The notes under the pieces: model-generated | The model's database searches: none | Told to the model about the DNA's origin: nothing | Seen by the model: the letters and a program-made list of their open reading frames with translations, nothing else | In this document: piece after piece, positions 9,454-23,100 of the stretch | Layout of the letters: every line of letters begins with the position of its first letter | How positions within the stretch are numbered: position 1 is the first letter of the stretch | NCBI GenBank assembly: GCA_907163375.1 | Contig: CAJQUW010015625.1 | Coordinates: 372,001-436,000 of the forward strand | Direction of reading: 5' to 3' | Origin: Prostheceraeus crozeri | Taxonomy: Eukaryota; Platyhelminthes; Polycladida; Euryleptidae | DNA length: 64,000 nt | Position numbers and translations under genes: made by a program

Positions 9454-10506
9454 TCTTTTGCCCATTACTGAAGCTAGACAGAAGTGGAGGAAACTGTCAT
9501 GAGAGACATGCCTGAGGACAGATTACCTTTGACTGATCGATTGAGGCCCACTGTATACACTTTGAAATATGCTCAACGAGTAAATTTTATAAAGGAGAAA
9601 TAGTTGTGTTTCATTGCTAAAATACTTGTCGTACAACCGTAGTGCAATGTCCGAAATGCAATTCGATCGGTCATCATGAATTAGTCCTCAGAAAAGGAAT
9701 CCAGTCGCAGTGCTGATCGTGAGCGTTCAAACATGCCGAGCAAAGTAAGAAATCACTTTGATGCCGATCGAGTGATTCGACTGCAATTGCTACATATTCC
9801 AGCAGCCAGAATGAGTTTCTGCAGGGAACGAGGACGAAAATGACACTTTCACACAGAATTGTACACCCCATGGAATCTGCGCGTCTGCCAAATTCTACAT
9901 CCCAGTGGAAAAATTTGTGTCGGCCCAATATCATCCATCTGATGTTGGCCCGATAAACAAAGTGGCCCAGCGCACTTGTATTGGACCAACGTCAGTTGCC
10001 AGCACTCACCCAATACGCGCCCAATACACGCCAACGCTCACCCGACACCGATCAAAACTTTGTTTTACATACTGCTGTTTAATTCGTCAATAGTATACTT
10101 GTGTGCCCATAGAGTAAGTATGTTAGGTAGAGTGGTAACTCCGCATTTATTAAATCCCCAATGTGTATACACTTTCGATTTTATTAAATGAACTCAAGGG
10201 AGATGCAATCGGAATTGTTTCAAACTGTGAGATATACACATTTATGCAGTTTTGAAGAAATTACAACGGAATTGACTGATCATGATAGGAAAGCAGAACA
10301 AAAAGATATTATTTTACAGATTGTCCGTGTCATGACAGCCATGGAGAGGTATTATTTGTTCAATTGGCAACTCGATAACCTGCTACTGCTTTCATGAATT
10401 AGAAATATGAAATCTCAGACGATGATATTAAGGTTTCATTTTAGTCTGGAACCTCCATATTAAGCACATTGGTGAAGTTTTATAGAAATCAGTCACAAAC
10501 CGACAT

Positions 10507-11119
10507 ACGAATCAGTCACAAACCTGCCCTTGTCAGGGTTAAGGTTCAGGGTGTCGAACTTCAACAGGACGAGTAATTCAAGTACTTAGGAAGTCATCTG
10601 ACTGCTAATGGAATAGCTGAAAAGGACATTAGGAATCGGATTGGAATGGCGAAGAGCGTGTTCAGAAAACTGTAGTGTGTGTTGACCGATGAAATGCGAC
10701 AGAAGGTAAGAAAAAAGTTGATCAAGATTCTGGTGTGGAGTGTAGTCATGTGTGGATCCGAAACGTGGAGTATACGGAAAGCGGTTATCGGGAGACTGGA
10801 AACATTTGAGATGTCGATCTGGAGACGGATGGAGAAAGTGAAATGGACCGAGAAGCTGATGAATGCTCAAGTTCTGAGTCTTGTGAACGAAGTGCCAAGC
10901 TTACTGGATAAAATCAAGAGGAGGAAAAGGAGATGGATCGGACATATCCTCAGACATGACAACCTGCTACGAACAGCCTTCGAATGTCGGATGGAAGGAA
11001 AATGGCCAAGAGGAAGGCAATGGCTTATGATGATGAGCAACATGAAGAATTGTGACTGATACGCGGAGATGAAGAGAAGAACAGAAGCTAGACAGAAAAA
11101 GAGGAAACTGTCATGAGAG
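10507..11119 (+). pseudogene. Non-LTR reverse transcriptase C-terminus, unit 1 (recurs in every unit)
   Basis: Fragment downstream of the RT catalytic core, recognised by FKYLGSHLTANG, KKLIKILVWSVVMCGSETWS, FEMSIWRRMEKVKWTEK, RKRRWIGHILRHDNLLRTA and EGKWPRGRQ, the usual order in arthropod LINE-type ORF2 proteins. No RT active site (YADD) or endonuclease is in the unit, so it cannot be autonomous. Fixed stops are TAA before FKYLGS and TAG before CVLTDEM; units 4, 16 and 17 have CAG at the latter. Main open segments recur at 12293, 13907, 15488, 17135, 18749, 20363, 21977, 23591, 25364, 26978, 28432, 30205, 31660, 33274, 34855, 36469 and 38117. Units 10, 11 and 13 carry an extra TAG (GGATGTAG). 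Unit 17 has a frameshift. Confidence 0.9.
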
Positions 11120-14100
11120 ACATGCCTGAGGACAGATTACCTTTGACTGATCGATTGAGGCCCACTGTATACGCTTTGAAATATGCTCAACGAGTAAATT
11201 TTATAAAGGAGAAATAGTTGTGTTTCATTGCTAAAATACTTGTCGTACAACCGTAGTGCAATGTCCGAAATGCAATTCGATCGGTCATCATGAATTAGTC
11301 CTGAGAAAAGGAATCCAGTCGCAGTGCTGATCGTGAGCGTTCAAACATGCCGAGCAAAGTAAGAAATCACTTTGATGCCGATCGAGTGATCCGACTGCAA
11401 TTGCTACATAGTCCAGCAGCCAGAATGAGTTTCTGCAGGGAACGAGGACGAAAATGACACTTTCACACAGAATTGTACACCCCATGGAATCTGTGCGTCT
11501 GCCAAATTCTACATCCCAGTGGAAAAATTTGTGTCGGCCCAATATCATCCATCTGATGTTGGCCCGATAAACAAAGTGGCCCAGCGCACTTGTATCGGAC
11601 CAACGTCAGTTGCCAGCACTCACCCAATACGCGCCCAATACACGCCAACGCTCACCCGACACCGATCAAAACTTTGTTTTACATACTGCTGTTTAATTCG
11701 TCAATAGTATACTTGTGTGCCCATAGAGTAAGTATGTTAGGTAGAGTGGTAACTCCGCATTTATTAAATCCCCAATGTGTATACACTTTCGATTTTATTA
11801 AATGAACTCAAGGGAGATGCAATCGGAATTGTTTCAAACTGTGAGATATACACATTTATGCAGTTTTGAAGAAATTACAACGGAATTGACTGATCATGAT
11901 AGGAAAGCCGAATAAAAAGATACTATTTTACAGATTGTCCGTGTCATGACAGCCATGGAGAGGTATTATTTGTTCAATTGGCAACTCGATAACCTGCTAC
12001 TGCTTTCATGAATTAGAAATATGAAATCTCAGACGATGATATTAAGGTTTCATTTTAGTCTGGAACCTCCATATTAAGCACATTGGTGAAGTTTTATAGA
12101 AATCAGTCACAAGCCGACATACGAATCAGTCACAAACCTGCCCTTGTCAGGGTTAAGGTTCAGGGTGTCGAACTTCAACAGGACGAGTAATTCAAGTACT
12201 TAGGAAGTCATCTGACTGCTAATGGAATAGCTGAAAAGGACATTAGGAATCGGATTGGAATGGCGAAGAGCGTGTTCAGAAAACTGTAGTGTGTGTTGAC
12301 CGATGAAATGCGACAGAAGGTAAGAAAAAAGTTGATCAAGATTCTGGTGTGGAGTGTAGTCATGTGTGGATCCGAAACGTGGAGTATACGGAAAGCGGTT
12401 ATCGGGAGACTGGAAACATTTGAGATGTCGATCTGGAGACGGATGGAGAAAGTGAAATGGACCGAGAAGCTGATGAATGCTCAAGTTCTGAGTCTTGTGA
12501 ACGAAGTGCCAAGCTTACTGGATAAAATCAAGAGGAGGAAAAGGAGATGGATCGGACATATCCTCAGACATGACAACCTGCTACGAACAGCCTTCGAATG
12601 TCGGATGGAAGGAAAATGGCCAAGAGGAAGGCAATGGCTTATGATGATGAGCAACATGAAGAATTGTGACTGATACGCGGAGATGAAGAGAAGAACAGAA
12701 GCTAGACAGAAAAAGAGGAAACTGTCATGAGAGACATGCCTGAGGACAGATTACCTTTGACTGATCGATTGAGGCCCACTGTATACGCTTTGAAATATGC
12801 TCAACGAGTAAATTTTATAAAGGAGAAATAGTTGTGTTTCATTGCTAAAATACTTGTCGTACAACCGTAGTGCAATGTCCGAAATGCAATTCGATCGGTC
12901 ATCATGAATTAGTCCTGAGAAAAGGAATCCAGTCGCAGTGCTGATCGTGAGCGTTCAAACATGCCGAGCAAAGTAAGAAATCACTTTGATGCCGATCGAG
13001 TGATCCGACTGCAATTGCTACATAGTCCAGCAGCCAGAATGAGTTTCTGCAGGGAACGAGGACGAAAATGACACTTTCACACAGAATTGTACACCCCATG
13101 GAATCTGTGCGTCTGCCAAATTCTACATCCCAGTGGAAAAATTTGTGTCGGCCCAATATCATCCATCTGATGTTGGCCCGATAAACAAAGTGGCCCAGCG
13201 CACTTGTATCGGACCAACGTCAGTTGCCAGCACTCACCCAATACGCGCCCAATACACGCCAACGCTCACCCGACACCGATCAAAACTTTGTTTTACATAC
13301 TGCTGTTTAATTCGTCAATAGTATACTTGTGTGCCCATAGAGTAAGTATGTTAGGTAGAGTGGTAACTCCGCATTTATTAAATCCCCAATGTGTATACAC
13401 TTTCGATTTTATTAAATGAACTCAAGGGAGATGCAATCGGAATTGTTTCAAACTGTGAGATATACACATTTATGCAGTTTTGAAGAAATTACAACGGAAT
13501 TGACTGATCATGATAGGAAAGCCGAATAAAAAGATACTATTTTACAGATTGTCCGTGTCATGACAGCCATGGAGAGGTATTATTTGTTCAATTGGCAACT
13601 CGATAACCTGCTACTGCTTTCATGAATTAGAAATATGAAATCTCAGACGATGATATTAAGGTTTCATTTTAGTCTGGAACCTCCATATTAAGCACATTGG
13701 TGAAGTTTTATAGAAATCAGTCACAAGCCGACATACGAATCAGTCACAAACCTGCCCTTGTCAGGGTTAAGGTTCAGGGTGTCGAACTTCAACAGGACGA
13801 GTAATTCAAGTACTTAGGAAGTCATCTGACTGCTAATGGAATAGCTGAAAAGGACATTAGGAATCGGATTGGAATGGCGAAGAGCGTGTTCAGAAAACTG
13901 TAGTGTGTGTTGACCGATGAAATGCGACAGAAGGTAAGAAAAAAGTTGATCAAGATTCTGGTGTGGAGTGTAGTCATGTGTGGATCCGAAACGTGGAGTA
14001 TACGGAAAGCGGTTATCGGGAGACTGGAAACATTTGAGATGTCGATCTGGAGACGGATGGAGAAAGTGAAATGGACCGAGAAGCTGATGAATGCTCAAGT

Positions 14101-17100
14101 TCTGAGTCTTGTGAACGAAGTGCCAAGCTTACTGGATAAAATCAAGAGGAGGAAAAGGAGATGGATCGGACATATCCTCAGACATGACAACCTGCTACGA
14201 ACAGCCTTCGAATGTCGGATGGAAGGAAAATGGCCAAGAGGAAGGCAATGGCTTATGATGATGAGCAACATGAAGAATTGTGACTGATACGCGGAGATGA
14301 AGAGAAGAACAGAAGCTAGACAGAAAAAGAGGAAACTGTCATGAGAGACATGCCTGAGGACAGATTACCTTTGACTGATCGATTGAGGCCCACTGTATAC
14401 GCTTTGAAATATGCTCAACGAGTAAATTTTATAAAGGAGAAATAGTTGTGTTTCATTGCTAAAATACTTGTCGTACAACCGTAGTGCAATGTCCGAAATG
14501 CAATTCGATCGGTCATCATGAATTAGTCCTGAGAAAAGGAATCCAGTCGCAGTGCTGATCGTGAGCGTTCAAACATGCCGAGCAAAGTAAGAAATCACTT
14601 TGATGCCGATCGAGTGATCCGACTGCAATTGCTACATAGTCCAGCAGCCAGAATGAGTTTCTGCAGGGAACGAGGACGAAAATGACACTTTCACACAGAA
14701 TTGTACACCCCATGGAATCTGTGCGTCTGCCAAATTCTACATCCCAGTGGAAAAATTTGTGTCGGTCCAATATCATCCATCTGATGTTGGCCCGATAAAC
14801 AAAGTGGCCCAGCGCACTTGTATCGGACCAACGTCAGTTGCCAGCACTCACCCAATACGCGCCCAATACACGCCAACGCTCACCCGACACCGATCAAAAC
14901 TTTGTTTTACATACTGCTGTTTAATTCGTCAATAGTATACTTGTGTGCCCATAGAGTAAGTATGTTAGGTAGAGTGGTAACTCCGCATTTATTAAATCCC
15001 CAATGTGTATACACTTTCGATTTTATTAAATGAACTCAAGGGAGATGCAATCGGAATTGTTTCAAACTGTGAGATATACACATTTATGCAGTTTTGAAGA
15101 AATTACAACGGAATTGACTGATCATGATAGGAAAGCCGAACAAAAAGATATTATTTTACAGATTGTCCGTGTCATGACAGCCATGGAGAGGTATTATTTG
15201 TTCAATTGGCAACTCGATAACCTGCTACTGCTTTCATGAATTAGAAATATGAAATCTCAGACGATGATATTAAGGTTTCATTTTAGTCTGGAACCTCCAT
15301 ATTAAGCACATTGGTGAAGTTTTATAGAAATCAGTCACAAACCGACATACGAATCAGTCACAAACCTGCCCTTGTCAGGGTTAAGGTTCAGGGTGTCGAA
15401 CTTCAACAGGACGAGTAATTCAAGTACTTAGGAAGTCATCTGACTGCTAATGGAATAGTTGAAAAGGACATTAGGAATCGGATTGGAATGGCGAAGAGCG
15501 TGTTCAGAAAACTGCAGTGTGTGTTGACCGATGAAATGCGACAGAAGGTAAGAAAAAAGTTGATCAAGATTCTGGTGTGGAGTGTAGTCATGTGTGGATC
15601 CGAAACGTGGAGTATACGGAAAGCGGTTATCGGGAGACTGGAAACATTTGAGATGTCGATCTGGAGACGGATGGAGAAAGTGAAATGGACCGAGAAGCTG
15701 ATGAATGCTCAAGTTCTGAGTCTTGTGAACGAAGTGCCAAGCTTACTGGATAAAATCAAGAGGAGGAAAAGGAGATGGATCGGACATATCCTCAGACATG
15801 ACAACCTGCTACGAACAGCCTTCGAATGTCGGATGGAAGGAAAATGGCCAAGAGGAAGGCAATGGCTTATGATGATGAGCAACATGAAGAATTGTGACTG
15901 ATACGCGGAGATGAAGAGAAGAACAGAAGCTAGACAGAAAAAGAGGAAACTGTCATGAGAGACATGCCTGAGGACAGATTACCTTTGACTGATCGATTGA
16001 GGCCCACTGTATACGCTTTGAAATATGCTCAACGAGTAAATTTTATAAAGGAGAAATAGTTGTGTTTCATTGCTAAAATACTTGTCGTACAACCGTAGTG
16101 CAATGTCCGAAATGCAATTCGATCGGTCATCATGAATTAGTCCTCAGAAAAGGAATCCAGTCGCAGTGCTGATCGTGAGCGTTCAAACATGCCGAGCAAA
16201 GTAAGAAATCACTTTGATGCCGATCGAGTGATCCGACTGCAATTGCTACATAGTCCAGCAGCCAGAATGAGTTTCTGCAGGGAACGAGGACGAAAATGAC
16301 ACTTTCACACAGAATTGTACACCCCATGGAATCTGTGCGTCTGCCAAATTCTACATCCCAGTGGAAAAATTTGTGTCGGCCCAATATCATCCATCTGATG
16401 TTGGCCCGATAAACAAAGTGGCCCAGCGCACTTGTATCGGACCAACGTCAGTTGCCAGCACTCACCCAATACGCGCCCAATACACGCCAACGCTCACCCG
16501 ACACCGATCAAAACTTTGTTTTACATACTGCTGTTTAATTCGTCAATAGTATACTTGTGTGCCCATAGAGTAAGTATGTTAGGTAGAGTGGTAACTCCGC
16601 ATTTATTAAATCCCCAATGTGTATACACTTTCGATTTTATTAAATGAACTCAAGGGAGATGCAATCGGAATTGTTTCAAACTGTGAGATATACACATTTA
16701 TGCAGTTTTGAAGAAATTACAACGGAATTGACTGATCATGATAGGAAAGCAGAACAAAAAGATATTATTTTACAGATTGTCCGTGTCATGACAGCCATGG
16801 AGAGGTATTATTTGTTCAATTGGCAACTCGATAACCTGCTACTGCTTTCATGAATTAGAAATATGAAATCTCAGACGATGATATTAAGGTTTCATTTTAG
16901 TCTGGAACCTCCATATTAAGCACATTGGTGAAGTTTTATAGAAATCAGTCACAAACCGACATACGAATCAGTCACAAACCTGCCCTTGTCAGGGTTAAGG
17001 TTCAGGGTGTCGAACTTCAACAGGACGAGTAATTCAAGTACTTAGGAAGTCATCTGACTGCTAATGGAATAGCTGAAAAGGACATTAGGAATCGGATTGG

Positions 17101-20100
17101 AATGGCGAAGAGCGTGTTCAGAAAACTGTAGTGTGTGTTGACCGATGAAATGCGACAGAAGGTAAGAAAAAAGTTGATCAAGATTCTGGTGTGGAGTGTA
17201 GTCATGTGTGGATCCGAAACGTGGAGTATACGGAAAGCGGTTATCGGGAGACTGGAAACATTTGAGATGTCGATCTGGAGACGGATGGAGAAAGTGAAAT
17301 GGACCGAGAAGCTGATGAATGCTCAAGTTCTGAGTCTTGTGAACGAAGTGCCAAGCTTACTGGATAAAATCAAGAGGAGGAAAAGGAGATGGATCGGACA
17401 TATCCTCAGACATGACAACCTGCTACGAACAGCCTTCGAATGTCGGATGGAAGGAAAATGGCCAAGAGGAAGGCAATGGCTTATGATGATGAGCAACATG
17501 AAGAATTGTGACTGATACGCGGAGATGAAGAGAAGAACAGAAGCTAGACAGAAAAAGAGGAAACTGTCATGAGAGACATGCCTGAGGACAGATTACCTTT
17601 GACTGATCGATTGAGGCCCACTGTATACGCTTTGAAATATGCTCAACGAGTAAATTTTATAAAGGAGAAATAGTTGTGTTTCATTGCTAAAATACTTGTC
17701 GTACAACCGTAGTGCAATGTCCGAAATGCAATTCGATCGGTCATCATGAATTAGTCCTCAGAAAAGGAATCCAGTCGCAGTGCTGATCGTGAGCGTTCAA
17801 ACATGCCGAGCAAAGTAAGAAATCACTTTGATGCCGATCGAGTGATCCGACTGCAATTGCTACATAGTCCAGCAGCCAGAATGAGTTTCTGCAGGGAACG
17901 AGGACGAAAATGACACTTTCACACAGAATTGTACACCCCATGGAATCTGTGCGTCTGCCAAATTCTACATCCCAGTGGAAAAATTTGTGTCGGCCCAATA
18001 TCATCCATCTGATGTTGGCCCGATAAACAAAGTGGCCCAGCGCACTTGTATCGGACCAACGTCAGTTGCCAGCACTCACCCAATACGCGCCCAATACACG
18101 CCAACGCTCACCCGACACCGATCAAAACTTTGTTTTACATACTGCTGTTTAATTCGTCAATAGTATACTTGTGTGCCCATAGAGTAAGTATGTTAGGTAG
18201 AGTGGTAACTCCGCATTTATTAAATCCCCAATGTGTATACACTTTCGATTTTATTAAATGAACTCAAGGGAGATGCAATCGGAATTGTTTCAAACTGTGA
18301 GATATACACATTTATGCAGTTTTGAAGAAATTACAACGGAATTGACTGATCATGATAGGAAAGCAGAACAAAAAGATATTATTTTACAGATTGTCCGTGT
18401 CATGACAGCCATGGAGAGGTATTATTTGTTCAATTGGCAACTCGATAACCTGCTACTGCTTTCATGAATTAGAAATATGAAATCTCAGACGATGATATTA
18501 AGGTTTCATTTTAGTCTGGAACCTCCATATTAAGCACATTGGTGAAGTTTTATAGAAATCAGTCACAAACCGACATACGAATCAGTCACAAACCTGCCCT
18601 TGTCAGGGTTAAGGTTCAGGGTGTCGAACTTCAACAGGACGAGTAATTCAAGTACTTAGGAAGTCATCTGACTGCTAATGGAATAGCTGAAAAGGACATT
18701 AGGAATCGGATTGGAATGGCGAAGAGCGTGTTCAGAAAACTGTAGTGTGTGTTGACCGATGAAATGCGACAGAAGGTAAGAAAAAAGTTGATCAAGATTC
18801 TGGTGTGGAGTGTAGTCATGTGTGGATCCGAAACGTGGAGTATACGGAAAGCGGTTATCGGGAGACTGGAAACATTTGAGATGTCGATCTGGAGACGGAT
18901 GGAGAAAGTGAAATGGACCGAGAAGCTGATGAATGCTCAAGTTCTGAGTCTTGTGAACGAAGTGCCAAGCTTACTGGATAAAATCAAGAGGAGGAAAAGG
19001 AGATGGATCGGACATATCCTCAGACATGACAACCTGCTACGAACAGCCTTCGAATGTCGGATGGAAGGAAAATGGCCAAGAGGAAGGCAATGGCTTATGA
19101 TGATGAGCAACATGAAGAATTGTGACTGATACGCGGAGATGAAGAGAAGAACAGAAGCTAGACAGAAGTGGAGGAAACTGTCATGAGAGACATGCCTGAG
19201 GACAGATTACCTTTGACTGATCGATTGAGGCCCACTGTATACGCTTTGAAATATGCTCAACGAGTAAATTTTATAAAGGAGAAATAGTTGTGTTTCATTG
19301 CTAAAATACTTGTCGTACAACCGTAGTGCAATGTCCGAAATGCAATTCGATCGGTCATCATGAATTAGTCCTCAGAAAAGGAATCCAGTCGCAGTGCTGA
19401 TCGTGAGCGTTCAAACATGCCGAGCAAAGTAAGAAATCACTTTGATGCCGATCGAGTGATCCGACTGCAATTGCTACATAGTCCAGCAGCCAGAATGAGT
19501 TTCTGCAGGGAACGAGGACGAAAATGACACTTTCACACAGAATTGTACACCCCATGGAATCTGTGCGTCTGCCAAATTCTACATCCCAGTGGAAAAATTT
19601 GTGTCGGTCCAATATCATCCATCTGATGTTGGCCCGATAAACAAAGTGGCCCAGCGCACTTGTATCGGACCAACGTCAGTTGCCAGCACTCACCCAATAC
19701 GCGCCCAATACACGCCAACGCTCACCCGACACCGATCAAAACTTTGTTTTACATACTGCTGTTTAATTCGTCAATAGTATACTTGTGTGCCCATAGAGTA
19801 AGTATGTTAGGTAGAGTGGTAACTCCGCATTTATTAAATCCCCAATGTGTATACACTTTCGATTTTATTAAATGAACTCAAGGGAGATGCAATCGGAATT
19901 GTTTCAAACTGTGAGATATACACATTTATGCAGTTTTGAAGAAATTACAACGGAATTGACTGATCATGATAGGAAAGCAGAACAAAAAGATATTATTTTA
20001 CAGATTGTCCGTGTCATGACAGCCATGGAGAGGTATTATTTGTTCAATTGGCAACTCGATAACCTGCTACTGCTTTCATGAATTAGAAATATGAAATCTC

Positions 20101-23100
20101 AGACGATGATATTAAGGTTTCATTTTAGTCTGGAACCTCCATATTAAGCACATTGGTGAAGTTTTATAGAAATCAGTCACAAACCGACATACGAATCAGT
20201 CACAAACCTGCCCTTGTCAGGGTTAAGGTTCAGGGTGTCGAACTTCAACAGGACGAGTAATTCAAGTACTTAGGAAGTCATCTGACTGCTAATGGAATAG
20301 CTGAAAAGGACATTAGGAATCGGATTGGAATGGCGAAGAGCGTGTTCAGAAAACTGTAGTGTGTGTTGACCGATGAAATGCGACAGCAGGTAAGAAAAAA
20401 GTTGATCAAGATTCTGGTGTGGAGTGTAGTCATGTGTGGATCCGAAACGTGGAGTATACGGAAAGCGGTTATCGGGAGACTGGAAACATTTGAGATGTCG
20501 ATCTGGAGACGGATGGAGAAAGTGAAATGGACCGAGAAGCTGATGAATGCTCAAGTTCTGAGTCTTGTGAACGAAGTGCCAAGCTTACTGGATAAAATCA
20601 AGAGGAGGAAAAGGAGATGGATCGGACATATCCTCAGACATGACAACCTGCTACGAACAGCCTTCGAATGTCGGATGGAAGGAAAATGGCCAAGAGGAAG
20701 GCAATGGCTTATGATGATGAGCAACATGAAGAATTGTGACTGATACGCGGAGATGAAGAGAAGAACAGAAGCTAGACAGAAGTGGAGGAAACTGTCATGA
20801 GAGACATGCCTGAGGACAGATTACCTTTGACTGATCGATTGAGGCCCACTGTATACGCTTTGAAATATGCTCAACGAGTAAATTTTATAAAGGAGAAATA
20901 GTTGTGTTTCATTGCTAAAATACTTGTCGTACAACCGTAGTGCAATGTCCGAAATGCAATTCGATCGGTCATCATGAATTAGTCCTCAGAAAAGGAATCC
21001 AGTCGCAGTGCTGATCGTGAGCGTTCAAACATGCCGAGCAAAGTAAGAAATCACTTTGATGCCGATCGAGTGATCCGACTGCAATTGCTACATAGTCCAG
21101 CAGCCAGAATGAGTTTCTGCAGGGAACGAGGACGAAAATGACACTTTCACACAGAATTGTACACCCCATGGAATCTGTGCGTCTGCCAAATTCTACATCC
21201 CAGTGGAAAAATTTGTGTCGGTCCAATATCATCCATCTGATGTTGGCCCGATAAACAAAGTGGCCCAGCGCACTTGTATCGGACCAACGTCAGTTGCCAG
21301 CACTCACCCAATACGCGCCCAATACACGCCAACGCTCACCCGACACCGATCAAAACTTTGTTTTACATACTGCTGTTTAATTCGTCAATAGTATACTTGT
21401 GTGCCCATAGAGTAAGTATGTTAGGTAGAGTGGTAACTCCGCATTTATTAAATCCCCAATGTGTATACACTTTCGATTTTATTAAATGAACTCAAGGGAG
21501 ATGCAATCGGAATTGTTTCAAACTGTGAGATATACACATTTATGCAGTTTTGAAGAAATTACAACGGAATTGACTGATCATGATAGGAAAGCAGAACAAA
21601 AAGATATTATTTTACAGATTGTCCGTGTCATGACAGCCATGGAGAGGTATTATTTGTTCAATTGGCAACTCGATAACCTGCTACTGCTTTCATGAATTAG
21701 AAATATGAAATCTCAGACGATGATATTAAGGTTTCATTTTAGTCTGGAACCTCCATATTAAGCACATTGGTGAAGTTTTATAGAAATCAGTCACAAACCG
21801 ACATACGAATCAGTCACAAACCTGCCCTTGTCAGGGTTAAGGTTCAGGGTGTCGAACTTCAACAGGACGAGTAATTCAAGTACTTAGGAAGTCATCTGAC
21901 TGCTAATGGAATAGCTGAAAAGGACATTAGGAATCGGATTGGAATGGCGAAGAGCGTGTTCAGAAAACTGTAGTGTGTGTTGACCGATGAAATGCGACAG
22001 AAGGTAAGAAAAAAGTTGATCAAGATTCTGGTGTGGAGTGTAGTCATGTGTGGATCCGAAACGTGGAGTATACGGAAAGCGGTTATCGGGAGACTGGAAA
22101 CATTTGAGATGTCGATCTGGAGACGGATGGAGAAAGTGAAATGGACCGAGAAGCTGATGAATGCTCAAGTTCTGAGTCTTGTGAACGAAGTGCCAAGCTT
22201 ACTGGATAAAATCAAGAGGAGGAAAAGGAGATGGATCGGACATATCCTCAGACATGACAACCTGCTACGAACAGCCTTCGAATGTCGGATGGAAGGAAAA
22301 TGGCCAAGAGGAAGGCAATGGCTTATGATGATGAGCAACATGAAGAATTGTGACTGATACGCGGAGATGAAGAGAAGAACAGAAGCTAGACAGAAGTGGA
22401 GGAAACTGTCATGAGAGACATGCCTGAGGACAGATTACCTTTGACTGATCGATTGAGGCCCACTGTATACGCTTTGAAATATGCTCAACGAGTAAATTTT
22501 ATAAAGGAGAAATAGTTGTGTTTCATTGCTAAAATACTTGTCGTACAACCGTAGTGCAATGTCCGAAATGCAATTCGATCGGTCATCATGAATTAGTCCT
22601 CAGAAAAGGAATCCAGTCGCAGTGCTGATCGTGAGCGTTCAAACATGCCGAGCAAAGTAAGAAATCACTTTGATGCCGATCGAGTGATCCGACTGCAATT
22701 GCTACATAGTCCAGCAGCCAGAATGAGTTTCTGCAGGGAACGAGGACGAAAATGACACTTTCACACAGAATTGTACACCCCATGGAATCTGTGCGTCTGC
22801 CAAATTCTACATCCCAGTGGAAAAATTTGTGTCGGTCCAATATCATCCATCTGATGTTGGCCCGATAAACAAAGTGGCCCAGCGCACTTGTATCGGACCA
22901 ACGTCAGTTGCCAGCACTCACCCAATACGCGCCCAATACACGCCAACGCTCACCCGACACCGATCAAAACTTTGTTTTACATACTGCTGTTTAATTCGTC
23001 AATAGTATACTTGTGTGCCCATAGAGTAAGTATGTTAGGTAGAGTGGTAACTCCGCATTTATTAAATCCCCAATGTGTATACACTTTCGATTTTATTAAA

